Positions 1-11,226 of a stretch of DNA of 62,577 nt are shown in pieces. Source of the stretch: Lenisia limosa (taxonomy: Eukaryota; Breviatea). The notes beneath the pieces were generated by a model. It was not told where the DNA came from and did no database searches. It saw nothing but the letters and a program-made list of their open reading frames with translations. The stretch is taken from NCBI GenBank assembly GCA_001655205.1, contig LPNZ01006074.1, forward strand, positions 1 to 62,577. Direction: 5' to 3'. The translations under genes were made by a program, and so were the position numbers. Numbering within the stretch: the stretch's first letter is position 1; each line of letters begins with the position of its first letter.

Positions 1-3000
1 GAGGTAAAAAATGAGCTAATCGGAGGGTACCGCTTGTGAGCCTAATAACTTAGGTTTAACGGAAAACAACCCAATGAGAGGATTCGTGAGATATGGTAAG
101 GTTTCTGACCTTTTTACGCTCTTTTTTTTTGTTGTTGTTGGATACTGTGATGAATCCTCTTTTTTTTTTTTACTATTGTTGGTGAGGAATTGACGTTGTA
201 GCCGGGGACTCGTCAAGCACTTTCCCTCACTCAATGGAGTACTCCTATTTTGCCATGAAAGGTAAGTCCCCCCGAAGTACAAAAGGTCATTTCATTTTGT
301 AGACCTTATGACGGGTGAAAACGTATTTGACAATGCACCCATTGAAGCTGCTCTTGAGGCTGTAAGTTGTCTGTCCTTCTCTTTTAGGATTCATAATGCT
401 ATTGCCACCTTCAATCTATCGTGGAATTTTTCAAGTTATATTCAGATATTTTCACCTTTCTACTTCCTTTATCAAATCAAAGGTACCACCATTCTGATAC
501 TGACCGCACCAGGCTAAAGAAAGAGGAAATCAGTTCATCTTCCGCGTCTATGTCGACTATCCGGACTGCTGTCCTGATGGGACTTATAACACTGGTCGGA
601 GGGTTACGTTATTGTTGATATTTTCAGGCAAGTGAAAATTTTGTGTTGTTGTTTTTTTCTTCTTTAGAATTTGTTCAAATTGCTTAAAGTTTTTAATATT
701 GTATTCACACTCCTAAGGTGTTCCCGATTTCCTTCAAACAGGTGATAATTCGGTGACCTTTACAGCCTATTCAAATCATGGAGGCGGCCAGTCGTAGGCT
801 TACCATACTTCTTTTTTTCATATCTGGACTACTAACATGTCACATCAATTTTGTTTTATTCCTATAAACAACTTAGGCCAGACTACTCAAATGAGAGACT
901 TATTACAGCAATGGAGGTTAGATTGCTGATAGCATAGTTTGTAACAACTTAAAAGCAAGATTTCATCAATTCAATGAGAGTTATTAGTTATAAAGTTCAT
1001 TTTGTAATACAATGTTGCTTTCTGCATTTGACCAAACAGCGCCTTGTTGCACACCTCGGATCCCACTACGACGGGGACAGGCGAATTGCCTTTATTAAAT
1101 TGGGACTTCTTGGTTTCTGGGGGGAGTGGTGAGAGGGTCTGTGAACACAGTCGGGCAAGTTCATCAATGTTTTGAATTGAACTTGTTATGAAGCATTTAA
1201 TGACTCTTTAGGCATTGCTACCCCAAAGACAACTTGATGGCATCAACCGTGAGGGGTGTAATGTTACGTGTTAATATTGAACAAAATCCACGAGATATTA
1301 TGACAACCCTGACATAATATAACATCCAACTAAACTCTCTTCTTTTAGTCTGTCATGAACCGGATTCTGGCGGCCTATGACAATGCCTTCAAAACAACCC
1401 GCTTGATGGTTTCAGCGGACCAGCTGCAGTACTGGGATGTATGCTGGGTAATAAGGTGACTAATGTTTCTTCTTTTGCTCCAGTAATATTATTATACACT
1501 TGCTTTTTTGAATATTTATTTGTGCAGTCAGACAGCGTGTCTCCTATTTTGCAAACTTCAATCGGATGGCACGATGACAATTTTGCCGAGGTAATGCAGT
1601 TTTACTTTCCTTGGCATTCAAGTTTTCTAAAAGACGTAGGCCACCTACGATCCCTCCAACCAACTTGACTGGTACTTTTACCCCCGGCTTACCGCCAGAA
1701 GTGCTGAAAATCAATGGAAGCACAACGTTATTGGTGGAGAGGTGGGGCTGTTGGGCGTATTGCGTGTTGTCATTTGTCTCATTTTTGGTTGTGCTATCTT
1801 ACAAGCACAATGTTTGACTTGAATCTATTAATTTTATTGAGGCATTTTGCTAGACGTATCGGTAATAAAATCAGGTTCAACCAGGTATCCAAGACACGGT
1901 TTTTCAGGATCCCTCCCCAAACCAAGATTTCACTGCGTGTACAGAGGTTAGCATATTGTTTAACAAGAGAGGCCTGTGTCACCTTTGTTCAACGTTGTCT
2001 GTCTTTACGATTGATCAGAATACCCATGTCTCATGGCTGCTTGATGAGAACCTCTTTACGACGGGTCCAGATGTCAAAACGCTCAGGGCGGAACAAAAAG
2101 CCCTTAAAATGGGCTATAGGTAAGGCCCTGGCTTTATCAGGTTTTGTAGCTAACTCTTAATTATTTGTTCTTTTGACAAATACCAGGTTCCACATTTACT
2201 CAGTTGTTTATGCAGAACCTTCTACGTGTCCAGAGGTTTGCGTTAGTGAACTTATTTTGATTTTTATGGTACAGCTATCCATCTTTGTTACTAGAGTTAT
2301 AAAAAANNNNNNNNNNTACGTTCCTTTCAAGTTGAATGTCTACCGTATGTTACATGAGATTAAAGGTTTCGGCTATTTACAACCTTACCTTACTTGCTCC
2401 CATTTACTTAAAAATATCAATATTTTTATATAGTATGAGATAAGATATCATAGTATTAGTACTAGTACTATTTATGCTGTTGTGTTCTCTCATAAAAATT
2501 TGCAGAGGAAGTCAAAACTGCACACAGCCCACCTTAGTAATATTCCCAACATACTTTAGACCTTGTTGTGTGAATTGGCCTCTCATTGTACCTAGATGGA
2601 GGAGTTGCCGTTGAGTTTGCTGACCTCAAAGGCTTTTTGCCTGATACTTGGTGAGCTGCCCACTTAATGCAATCAGTTGATCCTTCCCAACAAAAGAATA
2701 GCATTTCCCATCTATTTCACCATGGTAGTGAAACGTATACTAAAGTGATGAGCTTCGATGCTGCTGAAGAGGGAAAGTTGGAAATCCTAATAGAATCAGA
2801 GTACACCATTGGAAATGTAAGTGGTGTTCCCAGAGGCTGTTGGGCTGTTGTTCATCTCTGTAATATTTATATATTATATCATATAGCTATGAGAAATAAA
2901 AAAATAAGGTAGTATCTGGCCNNNNNNNNNNNNNNNNNNNNNNNNNNNNNNNNNNNNNNNNNNNNNNNNNNNNNNNNNNNNNNNNNNNNNNNNNNNNNNN

Positions 3001-3251
3001 NNNNNNNNNNNNNNNNNNNNNNNNNNNNNNNNNNNNNNGACCATCCCATTGACATTCAGATCAAATTTGGTACAAAGCAAGTGAGTTCCTCGGGAGCTCT
3101 TGTTGTCGGAATTGAAGATGTCTGCAAGGTGTCTCAGGCCGCAGGTTTGATGGTTGATACCTTCGTGGCTCTTTATACTTTATTTTCGCCTCTCTTTGTC
3201 ACATTTAATTCTATTCAGCTGGCTCAGCAGCATCATTACTTGGTAGGGTAG
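1..3251 (+). CDS. DUF4874/DUF4832 glycosidase-like protein (5' partial)
   Basis: Read from about 14 exons: 202-261, 303-361, about 515-610, 744-798, 1039-1129, 1352-1439, 1529-1590, 2019-2122, 2189-2236 and others. Visible blocks in order: FPHSMEYSYFAMK, DNAPIEAALEA, RGNQFIFRVYVDYPD, FTAYSNHGGGQ, RIAFIKLGLLGFWGEW, VMNRILAAYDNAFKTTRLMV, DWYFYPRLTARSAENQWKHN, THVSWLLDENLF, then a beta-rich tail. RGNQFIFRVYVDYPD and GLLGFWGEWH are hallmark stretches of the DUF4874-DUF4832 pair, a TIM-barrel glycosidase-like family usually secreted and common in bacteria. Its substrate is unknown. The start lies left of the window, because a donor at base 4 implies an earlier exon. Gaps at 2307-2316 and 2922-3038 hide coding sequence. 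The 3' end is uncertain: read-through reaches a TAG at 3249-3251, overlapping the convergent neighbour, but a donor near 3145 could end the exon earlier. Confidence 0.72.
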
Positions 3252-5968
3252 GAGTATAATGGTCTCCGTTTTGTTTGGTTCATTCTTTAGTTGCTTCTGC
3301 GCTCTCTCTTCTGGCCCTATTCCTTCTGGTTTAGTGTGAATTTGTATATAATTCTTCCGTTTGTTTTTTTTTTTGTTTTTGTAAGAGCCAAAACACTCAA
3401 AAAAAAAAAGAGAAATGGATTGGAATATCATTGAGTTCAAGCAGAAGCAATGAAGATTTGTCAAAGCCTTGGTGCGNNNNNNNNNNNNNNNNNNNNNNNN
3501 NNNNNNNNNNNNNNNNNNNNNNNNNNNNNNNNNNNNNNNNNNNNNNNNNNNNNNNNNNNNNNNNNNNNNNNNNNNNNNNNNNNNNNNNNTTCAACAGCCT
3601 CAGTGTCTCTTCTCATCGGGCCTGGTGCGGGTTCAAGAGTCTCGGTTGGCTACAATGTCGTTATATTGGGGTTTCGGATAATCAGCTTCAATTAATTACT
3701 TGGGGTACAGAATGACATACCTCGACAAGCTCTACTCCGTTAATTTGGACATCAGTGAGGGAAGGGAGGGATGGGAGATGTACGGCTTCGCTCTCGGCCA
3801 TTGGGGGCAAGGATTCCAGCCCGGTAATGGGTTCAGGCATGTGCGGCTCCATAAGTTGAATGCTCTGGGGGGGGGGGGGGNNNNNNNNNNNNNNNNNNNN
3901 NNNNNNNNNNNNNNNNNNNNNNNNNNNNNNNNNNNNNNNNNNNNNNNNNNNNNNNNNNNNNNNNNNNNNNNNNNNNNNNNNNNNNNNNNNNNNNNNNNNN
4001 NNNNNNNNNNNNNNNNNNNNNNNNNNCTGTTGGCTGACAACACACGAGGGTTGAGAACAACAAAACAAATAAAACCCAGGCCAAGGTAAAATGAAGGAAG
4101 TATCGATGAAGAATGCCGTACCGAAACTCCAAACAAATAAAAAAAAAACAAGCAATAACAAACATGCATGTTTGAACTAGACAAACCAGATGCAGAGAGA
4201 GTCCTGTAACTTAATCACCCAAACATGAGCCAAAGACAAACAAACAAAAACAAATATATATATATCATATAATATTTTTCACATGACATCCCATCGGGCC
4301 CTATCTCAACATAGGAGCACCACAGCAACATGTGAGCAAATAGGAAATGCAAAAACAAAAATGGTAAAGGGACCTCTCACTTGATTAACTTCTTCCATTT
4401 CAGGGTTTTGAGCGAAAGTAGTTGGGAGGGGAGGCAGGTTGATGGTGGCTGCAAAACGTGAGAATCATGAAAAGGAACAAAGGAATAGGGTATTTAATGA
4501 GGGGGGGTATTTTTATATCACAAATGTTATAGCGCCTCTTGGTAACCAATCTCACGTTCTTGGCCAGGGGGGATTGAAGGCATCACATTTGCAGGCTTCT
4601 AAAATGGTCAGAAATGTACAATGAAGTATGTGAAAAACAAACAATATATGGCGAATTATTTTAGTACTTGGATCTTATCTGGTGCTGGATTTGAAGTTTT
4701 AGACTGTCTTCTGGTAAAACATGACTTCATTCAATTACGCATTGAGATGCCCCACCACCCTCACAGTTTGGGTACAATCAGTGATATTATTCACTTCCGG
4801 TACCTGAAGATCCGCAAAAATGTCGGCAGGGAGACCTATGGGTGGAGGATTAAACCAAATTAAACAGGATATCTTTAATCTTGGATAATCAATCGGACCC
4901 AAACATAGTGGGTAACAAACCTTCAAGAGGGGGGAGGGACGATGTGATGTTAGGGTCCAGGTAGTGGTACTCCATGAAGCGCTACAATGTATGAAATAAC
5001 ATAAGCACATAGTTGAGCAAGTATCGAGTCGAAAACATATGTACTAGTTTGGGTCACCGTAGCATTTTGAACTTGCCAACACGAACCTTGCCTTGGAGTG
5101 CCTGAACTGCTTCCCTGTCACTAACGCATTGGTCAACCACTCTGCGAAATTCACACTCGGGGTGAAGAACATGGAGGAGCATTCGCTGCAAGATCAGCGA
5201 CCGATCCAAATCCTTTGGCACACTCTCATTTCACTATTAAATATTCCCTGCACTATACCCGACAAACCTTGAGACTAACTTTGCGGTATGCAGCCTAAAA
5301 GAGTAAAGCAAAGCAAGCATGCAGGTATGACATCAAAAAGGGAAACCACCTCACCTTGTCTTCACTGTGCCTTTTTGCCTGGAGGGCGTTTTTGATATCC
5401 TTCAACTCTTCATGGGTGGAGTTGAGGCCTCCACATACCTCTTCCACAAAACTCATGGTGGGATTTCCACGAGAGAGACGCCCTTAATTTGTTAATTTGT
5501 TGAAACAGAAGCTTGTGGTTTTTCTTGTCAGTTAACGTAAAGGTGTTCCCAGAAAGAGTTAGATTTATGGATGGAGTCTGTAAGGAAACCATTTCAAAGG
5601 CTACATTCTAAGACCTACCGCAGGCATAAGCTTCACGGAAGAAAGGAAACAGATAGTCGACAAAAACGTTGAACGGGTAACTAAAAGATGAGTGATTTGG
5701 TTAAAACAAGCACCTCCACCAACTCTTTAATTGCCTTGTTTGTTTTAGAAGAAAGTCTGCCATTGGTCATGACAAGATCACTTGACAACTCCATCATCTC
5801 AGCAGTAACAATGGGAACCGGAGCAGCATTAATATTCATCAAATGGTCTCTTTCCGGGGTAAGAGTAGGGAACTGAGTACGTGGAGGTGGTGGCACAATA
5901 CTGTACACTGACACATTTTCTCCTCCGGCAGAAGGAGTCATTGGGGGAGGGTTGGTCGCCGCTTGCAT
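3180..5968 (-). CDS. unrecognised proline-rich, partly helical protein
   Basis: Start at 5968 (MQAATNPPPMTPSAGG), with a TATA-like TATAAAG at 6017-6011 on this strand. Exon blocks with good splice sites: 5968 to about 5700 (PIVTAEMMELSSDLVM, TNKAIKELVE), about 5600-5650 (YPFNVFVDYLFPFFREAY), about 5360-5590 (FVEEVCGGLNSTHEELKDIK), 5093-5235 (DLDRSLILQRMLLHVLHPEC), 4921-4981 (RFMEYHYLDPNITSSLPPLE), 4800-4850 (GLPADIFADLQ), 4545-4600 (KPANVMPSIPPGQEREI), 4385-4450 (TINLPPLPTTFAQNPEMEEV), 3740-3870, 3590-3650, and a Lys-rich end (NRIKCDKERRK) with a stop at 3180. The N-terminal half is helical and the C-terminal half is rich in Pro, Glu and Ser. I do not recognise the family. A small-complex subunit (for example Mediator- or BLOC-like) fits the look but has no motif support. 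Gaps lie at 3477-3589 and 3881-4026. Some junctions in 5400-5700 have competing frames. Confidence 0.5.
3881..4215. repeat. dispersed repeat in intron beside a gap
   Basis: After the gap ending at 4026, bases 4027-4110 match the dispersed intron repeat also seen at 28030-28065, 30358-30440 and 32985-33070 (shared core GTTGAGAACAACAAAACAAA). Bases 4088-4210 also match 16796-16985 (shared tracts ATCGATGAAGAAT-like, GAAACTCCAAACAAA and a terminal ATCACCCAAAC). A long G run at 3868-3880 precedes the gap. It lies in an intron of the minus-strand gene. Confidence 0.55.
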
Positions 5969-6010
5969 TTTGAGATCCTTGAGAAAAATGATAAAAGGTC
6001 TTAGTTTGCA

Positions 6011-6017
6011 CTTTATA
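6011..6017 (-). promoter_or_regulatory. TATA-like box for the 5968 start
   Basis: TATAAAG on the minus strand, about 43 bp upstream of the ATG at 5968, in the 403-bp divergent spacer shared with the gene starting at 6372. Function is inferred from position only. Confidence 0.3.
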
Positions 6018-6338
6018 TTGTATCTATGATAGAGAAATAAGGTATTTTGGGGTATTTAGTACATACAACAGCTTACTTCAAAAACTATTATAGATAGTGC
6101 CGTCTTAGTGGAAACTGCCCTCTTACTATACTCACACACCAGTCACACCCTCACACTTACTTACTATTACTTTGCTTTTCTCTCTTTTCCTTTTCTGAAA
6201 AAAAAATTTCAAAAAAAAAATCATAGGGCTGCATTTGTTTGCTTTTCAGTCTGCTGCGAGGGGTAGGAGGGGCCCAGAGAAATGCCCTGATTTAGCGCTT
6301 AATGATTACAAGTGGTGTTTGGTATGTCATTGCAATCG

Positions 6339-6346
6339 TATAAATA
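6339..6346 (+). promoter_or_regulatory. TATA-like box for the 6372 start
   Basis: TATAAATA ends about 25 bp before the ATG at 6372. That is close to a start codon and implies a very short leader. Inferred from sequence and position only. Confidence 0.35.
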
Positions 6347-6371
6347 AGCAGACCACACACGGTTCCAAACA

Positions 6372-8025
6372 ATGCTGCAAACTGAGAATTTTCCGACCTC
6401 TAGCTCAGTGTTAATCCGCAATCCTCCCACTGACACGTTTGATGGACCCCCTTCGATTAACATCCCGGCTGTAGCCCGACTGCCTTCAGTTACAAGTTTG
6501 TTGATTTCTACTGTATTCCCTTATCTGCTTAGCCTTCGCTGAACTTGATCAGCTTGGACCTGTTCATGCAATTCCCGTTGCCCCTGCATCAGGTAGGAAC
6601 ATTCCCGCGCCACTCACCACCAGACCCGTCTTTCCATTCAACTGGTGTTCTTCCAGTCCACGTAATTGCAACAACCCCCTTGCAAGACTCTTTCTCAAAG
6701 TAGATTTTTAACATGTATGATCTTATCCCGCAGCCAGCCCCCTGACATTGCATCACTGTCATTCCCTGCACCGCCTCCAAAGAAGTCCAAGAGTGTTGGT
6801 TCAAAGAATGGAGGCATTGGTAGGAACATGTTAGTTGCGGTTGACTTTTAAGGCTGGACGTCACTTCAAGTCAACCAAAGAGACCGCTTATGTCGAAAGC
6901 AGGCGCTGGGCTATCTTCAAGAGTACCACACTTTCCGCTACCAAATAGAGGTGGGAGTAAAACGAAGGAANNNNNNNNNNNNNNNNNNNNNNNNNNNNNN
7001 NNNNNNNNNNNNNNNNNNNNNNNNNNNNNNNNNNNNNNNNGCATTTTGAGTCTGGAAAAAGTTTTTTTTGGAAATACAAAAGTAAAGTCATGGAGGGGAA
7101 TTCAAAGCCTGACGTTTTAGGCGTATGAGAGGGCGGTCGCCGAATCAAAGGAAACTCGCGTGCAGATCACCGCTGTCAAACCTCTTCCTCCTTCAAAAGT
7201 TGGTGGTGCCATCAGACCATATTTCACGACTTCTTTCTCATTCAGTCTTTTATAAATAATTACCCCCCCCCCCCGCGTTGTTTATCCCTTCTGATTGCTC
7301 AGACAAAGTGGCGAAACTGCGGAGGCGGAATCCGAATGCCTTATAAAACATTCGAGAAGGCAATTCAACGAATACAAAATGTAGGGAGAGTTTCTTGTAC
7401 ATCTTAACGTTTTTAGGATGGAGGTGAAACCGTTGTTTGTGGGAGACGATGTGGGCGTCCGATAAAGGGACCATTTATGGATAATAGAGTATGTTTGGGT
7501 AAATTTACTCAAATGAAATAGTATCCTGAGTTTTGCTCTTCGCTTATTAACACTTCTAGTTGTCCCCGCCAATAATCAACGAGAACAAATGGTTTGCTTC
7601 CTTGTAACGAGTTTAAAATTCATGCACAACATTTATTTCGCCAAGTTTACCTTTCAGGCTGCTTGACAGTGGACATTACCATATGGAGAACGTCCTTCGA
7701 AGTAGGCAGTTGGTTTCATAAATGGTTACCTAAGTGACCACCTCCTAGTTTTGTCAAGGATAGCAGGGACTACAATCATTACACGTTTCAGGTGAAATGG
7801 GCTTGCCACACCAAGCAGACCACTTTGAGCCAATGGATCACAACTTGGTAGGCTATGGTGTGAGCACGAGAGTAGAAGACGTGTTTGATTGTGGCGATGA
7901 GCACTAGAGTGGAAGATGTATTTGTTGGTCACTTTTTTGTGCCTTTGCTCAAGTCATTTGGTTTTTACTCCATTTAGATTTCGTCATATCCCATAGAGCC
8001 TCCAGAATCAGCGACAAGCTTCTAA
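6372..8025 (+). CDS. unrecognised Pro/Ser-rich protein with a Cys-rich segment
   Basis: Starts MLQTENFPTSSSVLIRNPP. Exons joined by GT-AG sites: 6372 to about 6499, 6533-6591 (FAELDQLGPVHAIPVAPAS), 6733-6818 (PPDIASLSFPAPPPKKSKS), 6852-6949 (a PKRP-containing low-complexity block), about 7121-7230 (AYERAVAESKETRVQITAV), 7303-7380, 7418-7488 (GGETVVCGRRCGRPIKGPF), 7560-7590, 7659-7711 (LLDSGHYHMENVLRSRQ), 7760-7789 (DSRDYNHYTFQ) and a final exon ending IEPPESATSF with the stop at 8023-8025. The first third looks disordered, with a basic KKSKS patch. The CGRRCGRP segment may bind metal, but only two cysteines are visible there. I do not recognise the family. The gap at 6971-7040 lies in an intron or hides a short exon. 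Confidence 0.45.
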
Positions 8026-8434
8026 GAGGGATAGGGGGGGAGAGGGGTTCTAATATAATAATATGTTTTGGGTGTAGTTTTTGTTTTCTTTCTTCCAAAT
8101 TTTGTTGTAGTATTTGCTTTAAAAGCATAGAATGTAGTTTTCTAGTACCAAATACTGTACATTAAATAAACCACAAAGCTATTAGCACACACAACATTTT
8201 ACTTGGGGAGTTCCTTAATCGATGTCTAAAGAAATAATAAGAGGCAATAGAGAAAACAACGTTGATGGTTAAACTTATGTAGTTTTTATTGGGGGGGGGG
8301 GGGGNNNNNNNNNNNNNNNNNNNNNNNNNNNNNNNNNNNNNNNNNNNNNNNNNNNNNNNNNNNNNNNNNNNNNNNNNNNNNNNNNNNNNNGAAAAGCAGG
8401 AGAGAAACAGACTATTCTGGAGCAAGCTGTGCAA

Positions 8435-10952
8435 TCATCTCATTTTGGGGGTACTCCAAGATTCCAAGTTCATCATACCCCCCACTCCTGTGAGACTGGT
8501 GGCGTTGAGCGCTGCCGTTGCACCCTGGTTCCCCAACATCTGGGAAGACGTGGAGGGTCGAGAAAATGAAGTCTCTCGGAACAATCTTGGGGGTTATGGC
8601 AAAGCTGATAAAATTCCTCCATAGCCATTTACAAAAAAATAAATAATTGGGCTCTAAACCTTGGAGCAGATTGACTTGAAAAAGTAGTCCCTGCAAGCGG
8701 CACGGTCGAATCGGTTACAATCATTTCGGGAAGAACTGACGTTCGGCAGGCTGATTGTTTAAGTATACGTGAGATGAGAGAAATAGGTACTACCTGGCCG
8801 AAGCTGTACACAGCATCACGCTTTTAGGAGATATTAGAGTATAGTATCATATTTGTAATTCACCCAATCATTTGCCTTACACCTCTGTACACACAGTTTC
8901 TGCGTGCCTCCCCAGTATAAAACCAGATACCTCACAAAAAGCTCACCCAAACCCACTGAAAAGGGCCTGAGAAGGACCCGAGTTGTGAAATCCCCCAAGC
9001 CACGGTCGATGCCTGAAATTGGCCGCAATTTCATGACCACTATCTGCTGCCTGTGTAGAGTGAAAATGGCTATTTACTAGCTCCTACTTTGAGAGTATAA
9101 ATATCAATATGATCTCAACCCTGACCTTGTTCATCCACACAAGCGCTTGATTTCCATCATAAGGAACTCCTCGCCCCTCTTCGCAAAGCTGTGCTGCGAC
9201 AAATTGCGCTTCCGAGTGACTAGATGGTGAAAACAATTGCTCCTAAGAGAAAAGCAATGTGCCAGCAGTTACAATTAAATCCTGGTAGTTGCCACTGAAA
9301 CATTTGTCATTACTCACCCTCGTTTAGCCGCCTTGATGATCCAATCCGCGCCTTCATCAACGTTCACTTCCGAACCAAAAGCCCCCTCTAAAAGGATACA
9401 ACCGTACGTATACTCTGCTGCTCCTGGGGTGTTAATTTCTGGTGGTAGTATTACTGTGATCTTAATTGATTCAGCATCAAGTGTTGTCACCCCACAAACT
9501 GTATCCCAAATCAGCCGATTTTGCTATGAGTGACAGGCCTTCTGAATTGGACTGATTTGTTCCTTCGCCCCTCAAAGTAACAATTGCCTGGAGCGTCAGA
9601 CAAATGGATTCTTGGCTCAGAAATCCTGTATTTCCAAAAATAAGACCGCTCTCGTAAAAATAAGGTAAAATATGTAAAATATTAGCGTTCTCTCATTAAA
9701 ACCAACCAATTCATAAAGACTCGGGGGGTAATCTTGTCTCGCAGCCTGTTTGAAGTTGTAAGCAGCACTAAAAAGATCCGGCTCATCGCCCTGTCCTCTG
9801 CGCATCATTTCAGCAAGATGGTGATGGCTTGGTGGATACTGCAATATCAGTACAGGCGAAACTACACTGGCATTCAAAATGCTAACAAAGAAAAAGATAA
9901 GCCTTTGTGTATTGTGTGTTGGTTAAAAATGTTAGTTCTAACGTGACTTCAGATCCAAGTCAACAGTTAGGACTAATGACAAGAAATCTCATAAAACAAC
10001 CCCTCACATTCATGTCAATTGCCATACACAGTAATTCGCGGGCCTTTGAATAACTACAAACGTAAAAAGAAGAATGTTAGGATGTTAAATGGCGTAACCG
10101 TGAGACTCTCCCCCTTCCCCCCTTCAAACTCTTTTGGTACTGCATATCCGTTGATGTATAACAGGGCCATATGGTCAATGGCTTCAGGTATGGGTTCTTC
10201 CCTTTGCGGGTTTGTTGCAGGCTCCAGCCACTGAAGTGCGCTGGCGTACTTCTTCCTGTCACTGTCAAAAGGAAAGGCTTTTATTTTAGAGGAGCTGTCT
10301 CACTTTTGATAAAATCTAACACCAAGCATGCACTGTGCTACGGGGTATTGTTCTTCAGCCGCTCTCTGGAGCCACTTTTGTCCTTCAGGGGGATTGCGCG
10401 GGCCTCCAATACCCTTGGTGTTCAGAAGCAAATCATATTACTTAAGGAGAAAAGGACATATCTTTGATAAATTCAACCCACCTTGAAGCACTCCTGGGCA
10501 TACGCAACCATGCCTTCCGGTACTCCACTTTCAGCTGCAATCTTGTGCCAGTGTCTGGTTGCAAGTAAAATGGAAACCTTGTTATCTTGGGATCACTGAG
10601 AGAGCCATATTCCCAATCCTAGTATAAAGCTTGGCCCACCTTCCAGTTTTTGGGTTCCTCTTTATTGAACTTTCTAAGGATGTGAAATTAGCGAGAAGAA
10701 ATTAAACATATCAGGGTTCATATTCTCCCATTCCCTAGCAAACCATCGGGGAATGTAAAACCTTCGAAGCAGTACCTAAGAAATGATTAGATTATCTCCA
10801 AAATGTCTAAATTAGCCCAAGAAGGCAACAGAAGAGCCCTCATACTTTGCCATTGACATCAAACCTGACGCTTCCCCCCTTTCCGCTGAGCGCTGAAGCT
10901 CATCCTGCCCTTTATATGGTTTCCTTGGCTCAATTGGTTGTCTTCGAGGCAT
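8435..10952 (-). CDS. Sel1-repeat protein
   Basis: Starts MPRRQPIEPRKPYKGQDELQ at 10952, followed by about ten small exons that spell tandem Sel1-like (TPR-related) repeats. Visible units: AERGEASGLMSMAKYY (10860s), HKIAAESGVPEGMVAYAQEC (10490-10560), GPRNPPEGQKWLQRAAEEQY (10340-10430), DHMALLYINGYAVPKEFEGG (10110-10258), YNFKQAARQDYPPSLYEL (9716-9840), YGCILLEGAFGSEVNVDEG (9330-9440) and EGRGVPYDGNQALVWMNK (9128-9245). The pattern of small-residue helix, EG.GVP.D and KA..W..KAA is diagnostic. Sel1 proteins act as scaffolds in ER-associated degradation or signalling; no domain here tells which. The C-terminal part is Ser/Thr/Asn-rich (8440-8770) and ends at a TGA at 8435. No signal peptide is seen. 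An intron holds a dispersed 130-bp repeat at 8793-8922. Confidence 0.75.
8793..8922 (+). repeat. dispersed intronic repeat, family B, copy 1
   Basis: About 130 bp running from CTGGCCGAAGCTGTACACAG to a GCCTCCCCAGTATA-like end. It matches 48301-48432 in the same orientation and 55437-55566 in reverse complement. In all three full copies the element is antisense to the host gene and inside an intron. See the family finding. Confidence 0.75.
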
Positions 10953-11226
10953 TGTGACTGCGTATTCTATTTCCCCTGCATCTCAATGATATGATCTATT
11001 GCTTCGAGTCCACTTCGTATAGTACTTGGTGCGGTGTGGAATCCTTAACGCTTGGGCTTGGCTGGGCAGGNNNNNNNNNNNNNNNNNNNNNNNNNNNNNN
11101 NNNNNNNNNNNNNNNNNNNNNNNNNNNNNNNNNNNNNNNNNNNNNNNNNNNNNNNNNNNNNNNNNNNNNNNNNNNNNNNNNNNNNNNNNNNNNNNNNNNA
11201 TTAGACAATGCGGATATGGACAAGGC

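Noticed and set aside
10077-10268. Overlapping minus-strand ORF at the Sel1 exon
   Set aside because: It is a shifted frame of the exon that gives ALQWLEPATNPQ and DHMALLYINGYAV, which has the Sel1 pattern and good splice sites.
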